From contig NZ_CP027295.1 of NCBI RefSeq assembly GCF_005490785.1, positions 1,736,001-1,800,000 on the forward strand: 64,000 nt of DNA. Reading direction: 5' to 3'. This DNA is from Brachybacterium sp. SGAir0954. GTDB lineage: Bacteria > Actinomycetota > Actinomycetes > Actinomycetales > Dermabacteraceae. Under the pieces are notes generated by a model. The model ran no database searches and was not told the origin of the DNA. It saw only the letters and a list, made by a program, of their open reading frames with translations. The position numbers were made by a program, and so were the translations under genes. Shown one piece after another: positions 57,496 to 64,000 of this stretch (the stretch's first letter is position 1; each line of letters begins with the position of its first letter).

Positions 57496-60143
57496 GCGCC
57501 GCCGCCCGCGCCCGTGCGCCGCGCTCCCGCAGCCTCTTCTCCGAGGTGCCGATGCGCCGTCACGTCATCGACCTCGCGGTCCTGCTCGTCCTGTTCGTGT
57601 TCGCCCTGGTCGGATTCCAGCCCGTCTACGGGGGAGCGCAGTACCTGGTCACCGGTGTGCTCGGGATCCTGCTCGGCATGCTCATCGCCGTGATCGGCGC
57701 GCAGTGGCGCTGTGGCCCGCTGCGGATCACCGCCCTGCTGATCGGGGTCTACCTCCTGCTCGGCGCCATGGTCGCGGCGCCCACCCACGCGCTCTGGGGC
57801 GTGGTCCCCACCCCGGCCGCGCTGCTCGAGCTGCTCAGGGCGCCGGTGGCGACCTGGAAGTCCGTGCTCACCGTCGCCCCGCCGGTGGGCACCGCGCAGG
57901 GCGTGCTCGGCGTCGTCTGGATCAGCACCCTGCTGCTGAGCCTGCTGGGCTCCACGATCGTGCTGCGCACGCGCGCCGTCGTCGCCGCCTGGCTGTTCCC
58001 GATCGCCCTGCTCGCGGTGACGATCGTCTTCGGGACGACCGAGGCCTTCGCGCCCGTGATCCGGGCCGTCCCCTTCGCGATCCTCTCCGTCGCGTGGCTG
58101 ACCTGGCGCTTCGAGAGCGATCGCCTCGCCGGGGCCCGCTCGACGATCATCTCCGACTCCACCGGCACGGTGAGCCCCGGATCCTGGCGCAACCCCGTGC
58201 TGCGCCGCCGTGTGGTGGGCGGCGCGGTGATCCTCGCGCTCGCCGGCGGCGTCGCGATCGGCGCGCAATCCCTCCTGGACCCGCCGGAGGGTGCGGGCCG
58301 CACCGCGCTGCGCGACGAGATCACCCCGCCCTTCGACCCCCGCGAGTACGTCTCCCCGCTCGCGGAGTTCCGGGGCTACTACAAGTCCCAGCGCGATACC
58401 GAGCTGTTCTCCGCGACCGGGCTGGCGGGCGGGGAGTACGTGCGGCTGGCCTCCCTGGACCGGTACGACGCCCAGGTCTACAACGTCGCGAGCTCGACCT
58501 CCAAGAACAGCGCCTCGGGCGCGTTCGTGCGCACCGCGAGCGGCGTGGACCTCCACGAGGGGACGAGCGCCCAGGCGACGAGCACCGTCACGATCGGCGC
58601 CTACACGGGGGTCTGGATGCCGACCGTCGGCAGCCGCACGGATCGCATCGACCTCGGTGACCTCACCCCGAGCCGTGAGGGGGACGTGGCCGAGAACCTG
58701 TTCCTCAACGAGCGCAGCGGCACGGCCGTCAACGCCTCGGGCATGGTCACGGGGGACACCTACACGCTCTCCTACGAGCCGTACACGCCGCCCACCGCGG
58801 AGGATCGACGCAGCGCCACGTTCGCCGACGTCGAGCTGCCCGAGAACCCGGAGCTCGATCCCCGGATCAGGGAGCTCGCCGAGGACTGGGCGGGGACCTC
58901 GGCCTCCGACTACGAGCGCTTCGCGAACCTCTCCCGCCAGATCAAGGCGGATGCCTTCTACTCCCACGGCGTGGACGACGACGACGCCGCCTCGCCCTCG
59001 GGCCATGGCGTCATGCGCCTCCAGGACATGCTCGAGGACCCCTCCTTCGAGGAGGGGAAGGCCGACGCGCGTCCCAAGGGCCCCATCGGTGACGAGGAGC
59101 AGTTCGCGGCGCTCACCGCCGTCATGGCCCGCGAGATCGGGATCCCGGCGCGGGTCGTCATGGGCTTCCAGGTCCCCGAGGACGCCTCGGGCACCGTCTC
59201 GATCACGGGCGAGGACGTCACCGCCTGGGTCGAGGTGGACTTCGAGAAGCTGGGCTGGGTGCGCTTCGATCCCGCCCCCGAGGAGGACGAGGACCCCACC
59301 CAGCCCCAGCCCAAGGAGGTGGACAAGCCGCTGCCGCAGGTCGCCCAGCCCCCGCCGCCCCCGGCCGAGCCGCCGAGCCCGCCGCCCGGCGCGATGAGCG
59401 ACGACGCGGACGACGAGGAGGACGAGCAGGACGAGACCCTCTCCTGGGGCGTCTACGTGCTCCTCGGCGTCTCTCCGTTCCTCCTGATCGGGCTCGTGCT
59501 CACGTCGATCGTGGTCGCCAAGGTGGTGCGCCGCCGTCGGCGGAGGAACCGGGACTCGCTGCCGGCACGGGTCGACGGCGGGTGGCAGGAGATCCTCGAC
59601 CAGGTCACGGATCTCGGCACGCGCCCGGACCCGCGGATGACGCGGCAGGAGATCGCCGCGACCCTCGACGCCGCGGCGATCCCCGCAGGGGCGCCAGGTG
59701 CGGCAGGCCCCGGGGGCACGGGGACCGGGGTCGGTGCGAGGGCGCTCGCGGCGACCGCGGACCGCGTGGTCTTCGGACCGGACGACGTCCCCGCCGCCGC
59801 AGTGGACGCCTACTGGGACGACGTCCAGGGGACCCGGCGCGCGCTCGTCGCGGCGGCCCCGCGGCGTCGCCGCCTCCGTGCGCTGTTCTCGCTGCGCTCG
59901 TTCCGGCGCGGCCCGCGGGAGTCGGCTCTCGAGCGCCGCTCCGAGCGGGCCCGGGTCCGTGCCCGTGCCGCCGCGGACCGCCGTGGGGCCGAGCTCCGAC
60001 GCCGCCGGGCCGCCCCCGGCTCCCGCCCCGCCACCGGGGGCGGCGCGCTGACACCCCAGAACCTGCTCCCGGCGGTGCGAGGATTCCTCTCCCGCCGCGC
60101 CGGGCGGATCCCGAGAGCGCCGAGGAAGGGCGATCGACGATGA
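57492..60143 (+). CDS. Transglutaminase-like membrane protein with a degenerate catalytic triad
   Basis: An 883-residue protein of the TgpA architecture. About six to seven helices lie in residues 20-270, followed by an extracellular region and a transglutaminase-like core at about 525-600, an acidic/Pro-rich linker, a last helix (VYVLLGVSPFLLIGLVLTSI, about 653-672) and a basic cytosolic tail. In active enzymes the core reads GxC..FA, HAWVE and D; here it reads GDEEQFAALTAVMA, DVTAWVEVDFEKLGWVRFD, so the Cys position is Glu535 and the His position is Thr577, with only Asp593 kept. It should be catalytically dead and act as a binding or structural domain. ATGA overlaps join it to both neighbours. 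Confidence 0.9.
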   Translation: MSAAARARAPRSRSLFSEVPMRRHVIDLAVLLVLFVFALVGFQPVYGGAQYLVTGVLGILLGMLIAVIGAQWRCGPLRITALLIGVYLLLGAMVAAPTHALWGVVPTPAALLELLRAPVATWKSVLTVAPPVGTAQGVLGVVWISTLLLSLLGSTIVLRTRAVVAAWLFPIALLAVTIVFGTTEAFAPVIRAVPFAILSVAWLTWRFESDRLAGARSTIISDSTGTVSPGSWRNPVLRRRVVGGAVILALAGGVAIGAQSLLDPPEGAGRTALRDEITPPFDPREYVSPLAEFRGYYKSQRDTELFSATGLAGGEYVRLASLDRYDAQVYNVASSTSKNSASGAFVRTASGVDLHEGTSAQATSTVTIGAYTGVWMPTVGSRTDRIDLGDLTPSREGDVAENLFLNERSGTAVNASGMVTGDTYTLSYEPYTPPTAEDRRSATFADVELPENPELDPRIRELAEDWAGTSASDYERFANLSRQIKADAFYSHGVDDDDAASPSGHGVMRLQDMLEDPSFEEGKADARPKGPIGDEEQFAALTAVMAREIGIPARVVMGFQVPEDASGTVSITGEDVTAWVEVDFEKLGWVRFDPAPEEDEDPTQPQPKEVDKPLPQVAQPPPPPAEPPSPPPGAMSDDADDEEDEQDETLSWGVYVLLGVSPFLLIGLVLTSIVVAKVVRRRRRRNRDSLPARVDGGWQEILDQVTDLGTRPDPRMTRQEIAATLDAAAIPAGAPGAAGPGGTGTGVGARALAATADRVVFGPDDVPAAAVDAYWDDVQGTRRALVAAAPRRRRLRALFSLRSFRRGPRESALERRSERARVRARAAADRRGAELRRRRAAPGSRPATGGGALTPQNLLPAVRGFLSRRAGRIPRAPRKGDRR

Positions 60144-62077
60144 ACCAGACCCGATACTGCAGCACCTGCGGCGCGCTGCTCTCGGAGGGGGCGGCCGTGT
60201 GCGGCGAGTGCGGCGCCCGCTATCAGGCCTCCCCGTACGAGCGCCGCGCCACGGACGCACCCGATGCCTGGTCGCCGTCGCCGCGCGCCCGTTCCCGTGA
60301 CCTCGGTCAGGAGGAGTCCGGCCCCGCGGAGGAGGAGGGAATCCAGATCCTCTCCCGCGAGGACCTCGCTCCGCGTGAGGCCGGGGCCACGACGATGCGG
60401 GGTGCGGACCAGTACGATCGGCGGATGGTCACACAGCCCGGAACGCAGCCCGGCGGGGACCCCGGCGCCTCGCCCGTCTACGGTTCCCCCGCTCCCGCTC
60501 CCGCACCCGTCTCCGCGACCCCGGGGGAGGGCGGCCCCGCCGCTCTCGAGCCCCCGCTGGACGGCTGCGTGTCCGCACCCGCCGCCAAGCGCCTGCTCGC
60601 CGCGATCGTCGACGGCGTGATCCACGGCGTCGTCCTCGTGCCGCTGATCATCGGCATCGTCCTGATCGCGACCCAGGAGTCGCCCGGCACCCTCGCCGCG
60701 GTGCTCACCGGGATCGGCGTCGCCCTGCCCGTCGCCTATGCCGTGGTGATCATCTGGCTGCACGGAGCGAAGGGCTTCACCCCCGGCAAGCTCGCCCTCG
60801 GCCTGCGCACGGCGCGGGTCTCGGAGGGCGGCCGCCTCGGCTTCCTGCGCTCCCTGGGCCGCGCGCTCCTGTACCGCCTGTTCCCGCTGCTCTTCGCGCT
60901 GTCGATCTTCCTGGACCCGCGCGGCACCCTGCGCGGCTTCCACGACCGCGTGGTGGACTCGGTCGTGGTCGACGTGAAGGCGGGCCGCGACCCCCTGCGT
61001 CCCCGTGCCGACGACTTCGAGCGCCGCAGCGACGAGGAGTACCTCGGGGCGCCCTCCGTCGCCGTCGACGCCCATGACAACCTCCTCGCCGCGCCCGGTG
61101 CCGCATGGTCGGGCGGCGTCCCGTCGGCGCCGTCCGCGCAGCCCGCCGGGGCGCCGGGGGCCGCCGACGCCCTGTGGTCGCCGCCGTCGGCCCCTGCGGC
61201 TCCCGCGCCCGAGGCGGCCCCGTCGAGCGGTCCCTCGGCCGCGCCCGCGGAGCAGTGGGGCCCTCCTGCTCCCGCGGCCTCGGCACCTGTGGATCAGCCG
61301 CCCGTGAGCTCCGCACCCTCCGGCGCCGGTCACGAGTCCTGGGCTCCGTCCGCGCCTTCGGCCCCCGCGCAGGCGGAGCAACCGGCTCCCGCCTGGGGTC
61401 CGCCGCCCTCGACGGAGCAGCCCGTCCCGCCGGCCGAGCCCGCACAGCCCGCCTCGCCGGTCCAGCCGGCTCAGCCGGCCCAGTTCTTCCCGTCCGCTCC
61501 GCCGGCACAGCCCGCCGCCGGGTACGCGCCCCCGCCCCAGGAGTCCTTCGCCCCGGCGCCGGTCCCGGAGCAGTCCGGCGACATCACGGGCGACGCCTGG
61601 GCCGCGCAGCCCGCGGTCGACGGCCCTGCCGAGGCGGAGACCGCCGTCGGCGCCGACGAGGTCGACGAGCAGACCCGCATGACCTCCCCGGTCGGCGAGG
61701 ACCTGGGTGACCTCGAGGCGACCCGCATCTCCGCCGTCTCCCTGCCGCCCGTGCACCGTGCCCTGCTCACCGTCGACGACGGCACCGAGCACCGGCTCGA
61801 CCGCACGACGGTCCTGGGCCGCAACCCGAGCGCCGAGGAGGGCGAGGCGGGCGTGGTGCTGCCGGACCCCACGCGCTCGATCTCCAAGACCCACCTGCGG
61901 GTGGAGCCGACGGCGGAGGGCGTCACCGTCACGGACCTCGGCTCGACCAACGGCTCCGCGATCCTCCTCCAGGACGGCACGCGCGAGGCGCTGGTCCCGC
62001 ACACCGCCACCGAGGTCCCCGCGGGGGCGCGCGTGGGCATCGGCGACCGCTGGCTCACCGTGGAGAGGGAGCAGTGA
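60140..62077 (+). CDS. Zinc-ribbon / RDD / FHA domain membrane protein
   Basis: A 645-residue multi-domain protein. Cys7, Cys10, Cys21 and Cys24 (YCSTCGALLSEGAAVCGECG) form an N-terminal zinc ribbon. Residues about 146-280 are an RDD membrane domain (AKRLLAAIVDGVIHGVVLVP, and later KGFTPGKLALGLRTARV). A Pro/Ala-rich disordered linker of about 210 residues follows. The C-terminal FHA domain (about 535-645) keeps the phosphothreonine-binding residues: Arg in VLGRNPS, SKTHLRVE (Ser, His) and Asn in GSTNGS. It should therefore bind a phosphothreonine partner inside the cell. Overlaps both neighbours by 4 nt. Confidence 0.93.
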   Translation: MNQTRYCSTCGALLSEGAAVCGECGARYQASPYERRATDAPDAWSPSPRARSRDLGQEESGPAEEEGIQILSREDLAPREAGATTMRGADQYDRRMVTQPGTQPGGDPGASPVYGSPAPAPAPVSATPGEGGPAALEPPLDGCVSAPAAKRLLAAIVDGVIHGVVLVPLIIGIVLIATQESPGTLAAVLTGIGVALPVAYAVVIIWLHGAKGFTPGKLALGLRTARVSEGGRLGFLRSLGRALLYRLFPLLFALSIFLDPRGTLRGFHDRVVDSVVVDVKAGRDPLRPRADDFERRSDEEYLGAPSVAVDAHDNLLAAPGAAWSGGVPSAPSAQPAGAPGAADALWSPPSAPAAPAPEAAPSSGPSAAPAEQWGPPAPAASAPVDQPPVSSAPSGAGHESWAPSAPSAPAQAEQPAPAWGPPPSTEQPVPPAEPAQPASPVQPAQPAQFFPSAPPAQPAAGYAPPPQESFAPAPVPEQSGDITGDAWAAQPAVDGPAEAETAVGADEVDEQTRMTSPVGEDLGDLEATRISAVSLPPVHRALLTVDDGTEHRLDRTTVLGRNPSAEEGEAGVVLPDPTRSISKTHLRVEPTAEGVTVTDLGSTNGSAILLQDGTREALVPHTATEVPAGARVGIGDRWLTVEREQ

Positions 62078-62952
62078 TCGACCGCTCCCTCTCGGACCCG
62101 GACGCGCAGGGCACCATCCGCGTGGTCTCCTCGGCGACCACGCACGTGGGGCACGTGCGCGCCACGAACGAGGACAGCATGCTCGCCCACCCGCCGATCT
62201 TCCTGGTCGCCGACGGCATGGGCGGGCACAACGCCGGCGAGGTCGCGAGCGCGATCACCGTCGAGGAGTTCGAGCGCCTCACGCTGCAGGAGAACGTGAG
62301 CGTCGAGCAGCTCGGCGACGCGCTGACCTCCGCCGGGGACCGCATCGCTGCCCTCACCGGCGAGGCGCAGCAGGGTGCCGGGACCACCGTCGCCCTCGTC
62401 GCGTCGATGGTCCTGGACGGCGTGGGCTACTGGGTGGTGCTGAACCTCGGCGACTCCCGTGTGTACCGCCTCTCGGGAGAGATCTTCGAGCAGGTCAGCG
62501 TGGACCACTCCGTGGTCCAGGAGCTCATGGACCGCGGTGACCTCACTCCGGCAGAGGCGGAGGTCCATCCGTACCGGCACATGGTCACGCGCGCCCTGGG
62601 CGCCGGCCCGGACTCCGAGCCCGACTACTGGCTGATCCCGGCGGAGGTCGGCGATCGCATGCTCATCTGCTCCGACGGCCTGACCAACGAGGTCGAGGAC
62701 GCGTCGATCGAGCGCGCGCTGCGCAGCCCGCGGGACGTGCGGACGATCGGCGAGGACCTCGTCCGGCTCGCGCTGGACGCCGGCGGCCGCGACAACGTGA
62801 GCGTCGTGATCGTCGAGGCCGTGGAGATCCTGGGCCTGTCGCTGCCCCCGGAGTCCACGGCGGACCTCCCCGGGGAGGACACCGACGAGCACGAGATCGA
62901 CGAGGACACGCTGCCCCGCGGTCTCGAGCGCGAGGCCGGCGAGGGACGATGA
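62074..62952 (+). CDS. PP2C-family Ser/Thr protein phosphatase
   Basis: A 292-residue phosphatase. The metal-binding motifs are present: VGHVRATNEDSMLA, FLVADGMGGHNAGEVAS, VVLNLGDSRVYRL, SVDHSVVQELMDRGDLT, MLICSDGLTNEVEDA and GRDNVSVVIVE. The C-terminal 50 residues are acidic and disordered. It probably removes phosphate from threonines recognised by the FHA protein encoded just upstream. No Ser/Thr kinase gene is in the window; one may lie beyond the right edge. GTG start overlapping the FHA gene stop. Confidence 0.95.
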   Translation: MIDRSLSDPDAQGTIRVVSSATTHVGHVRATNEDSMLAHPPIFLVADGMGGHNAGEVASAITVEEFERLTLQENVSVEQLGDALTSAGDRIAALTGEAQQGAGTTVALVASMVLDGVGYWVVLNLGDSRVYRLSGEIFEQVSVDHSVVQELMDRGDLTPAEAEVHPYRHMVTRALGAGPDSEPDYWLIPAEVGDRMLICSDGLTNEVEDASIERALRSPRDVRTIGEDLVRLALDAGGRDNVSVVIVEAVEILGLSLPPESTADLPGEDTDEHEIDEDTLPRGLEREAGEGR

Positions 62953-64000
62953 GCGGAACCGGGGGCGAGGGAGCGGCGAGCACGGGCACCGGGGACGGCC
63001 CCGCGCCGCTGCTCGGGGCCGGGATCTGGGTGCAGAACGGGCCGGCGACGCTCGTCGTGCGCGAGCGCGGCTGGATCGTCCTCGTGCCAGGCACCCGCAA
63101 GGAGGTCATCGAGGCCGCGTGGAGCGTCCTCGGCGAGGACGCGGTCGACGGCGACACCCTGCTGCCCCGGACCGCGGAGCTCGCGGGCCTCGAGGGGCCG
63201 GAGAAGATCCCGGCGATCCTCTTCGCCCTCGTCAGCGGGAGCTCGGCGCAGCTGGGCGTGAAGGGACGGACCCTGCTCTCGCTCCACGACGCCGACGGCG
63301 CACGGCAGCTCGAGGGCGCCGACGGCGAGCTGCGCAGCGCGAGCGCCGAGGGCCTCGAGCGGATCGCCTTCGGCGACCTCCCTCCCGAGGATCCGACGGG
63401 AGTCCTGCGGATCGGGACCGGGGTCATGCGCACCAAGGGCTTCGTGCACATGCTCGTGGACCCGGCCGCGCTCCCGGACGAGCGTCGGGCCCGTCTTGCC
63501 GCGCAGGTCGAGAAGGACGGTCGTTCGATCGAGTCCGAGGAGTCGAAGGCGAAGCGGGCCGCGGCCCCGGCGCCTGCTCGGCCCGCGGCGTCCTCGAGCT
63601 CCTCGACCCCCGTGAGGAAGCCCGCCGCGGCCACCCGCAAGCCGGGGGAGATGCCTCCCTCGATCGCCGGACGCGGCGGCTCCTCCTCTCGGTCCTCGCG
63701 GACCGAGCCCGAGGCGCCGCGCGGCCCCAGCGTGTTCGACGGGCTGTTCGGCGGTGACGCGCCGGCTCCCGCCGCGGCGACCCCGGCCGCAGCCCCGGAC
63801 CCCGTGGCCCCGGCAGCCGAGAGGTGGGTGTCCGAGCCCACCCCGGCAGCGGCGCCCGCGCCCGCGCCCGAGACCCTGGCGGTCGGGACCCCTGTCCCCG
63901 AGACCCCGGTGGCGGAGAGCGCCGAGGCCGAGGCCCCCACCCCCGCCGTGGAGTCGGCGCCGGCCGCCGCCCCGACACCCTCTCCGGCACTCGCAGCCTC
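62949..64000 (+). CDS. Conserved cluster protein, probably FHA-type, truncated by the window edge
   Basis: At least 350 residues without a stop codon up to base 64000. Residues about 24-185 form a folded domain starting LGAGIWVQNGPATLVVRERG and ending near RIGTGVMRTKGFVHMLVDPA. From about 190 the sequence turns into Ala/Pro/Glu-rich, low-complexity linker with SVFDGLFGGD in it. Proteins with this N-terminal domain in comparable actinobacterial clusters often end in an FHA domain, which would lie outside the window; that is inference. The ATG overlaps the PP2C gene stop (ATGA), so it belongs to the same operon. Confidence 0.85.
   Translation, partial: MSGTGGEGAASTGTGDGPAPLLGAGIWVQNGPATLVVRERGWIVLVPGTRKEVIEAAWSVLGEDAVDGDTLLPRTAELAGLEGPEKIPAILFALVSGSSAQLGVKGRTLLSLHDADGARQLEGADGELRSASAEGLERIAFGDLPPEDPTGVLRIGTGVMRTKGFVHMLVDPAALPDERRARLAAQVEKDGRSIESEESKAKRAAAPAPARPAASSSSSTPVRKPAAATRKPGEMPPSIAGRGGSSSRSSRTEPEAPRGPSVFDGLFGGDAPAPAAATPAAAPDPVAPAAERWVSEPTPAAAPAPAPETLAVGTPVPETPVAESAEAEAPTPAVESAPAAAPTPSPALAA

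Overview
The window is 64 kb of very GC-rich chromosome from an actinobacterium. GC-rich codon third positions, many GTG starts, mycothiol-dependent formaldehyde oxidation, a PriA-type isomerase, sugar import genes without an ATPase, a 23S rRNA of about 3.06 kb and no tRNA in the rRNA spacer all fit. A Micrococcales/Dermabacteraceae relative such as Brachybacterium is my best guess, but I made no database comparison. No tRNA gene, CRISPR array, insertion sequence or prophage was seen.

Layout. (1) 1-5470: end of a polyphosphate kinase 2 gene, thiol peroxidase, a DUF488 protein, a TauE/SafE exporter, and on the minus strand an alpha/beta hydrolase and monomeric NADP isocitrate dehydrogenase. 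(2) 5670-19276: histidine genes. hisD is cut off from hisC-hisB-X-hisH-Y-priA-sseB-MFS by a LacI-operator-controlled sugar ABC cassette with a Tat-exported glycoamylase-like enzyme and by two minus-strand genes. (3) 19292-25215: DUF1844 and DUF4352-like genes on the minus strand, then an attenuator-type leader and infC (AUC start)-rpmI-rplT-rRNA/tRNA methyltransferase, and a CopD-CtaG fusion. (4) 25223-30806: a two-gene mycothiol formaldehyde detoxification operon on the minus strand, and pheST. (5) 30929-41247: a full arginine regulon argCJBDFR-GH, then tyrS, punctuated by very strong hairpins. (6) 41248-47297: one rrn operon (two promoters, 16S, 23S bracketed by a 34-nt processing stem, 5S, terminator). 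(7) 47551-64000: a polyprenyl diphosphate synthase, then a tightly coupled cluster: a 2080-residue anchored surface protein with about 11 cadherin-like and 5 fibronectin III domains, MoxR ATPase, DUF58 protein, a transglutaminase-like membrane protein lacking the catalytic Cys and His, a zinc-ribbon/RDD/FHA protein, a PP2C phosphatase, and a protein that runs off the window.

Working together: regions 2 and 5 are amino-acid biosynthesis operons in which most genes overlap by 4 nt (ATGA or GTGA), so translation is coupled. Region 7 is the best candidate for a poorly described system: a giant surface protein linked to a chaperone-like ATPase pair and a phosphorylation-reading module (FHA plus PP2C). 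Several genes have a -10-like hexamer 7-9 nt before the start codon, pointing to leaderless mRNAs.
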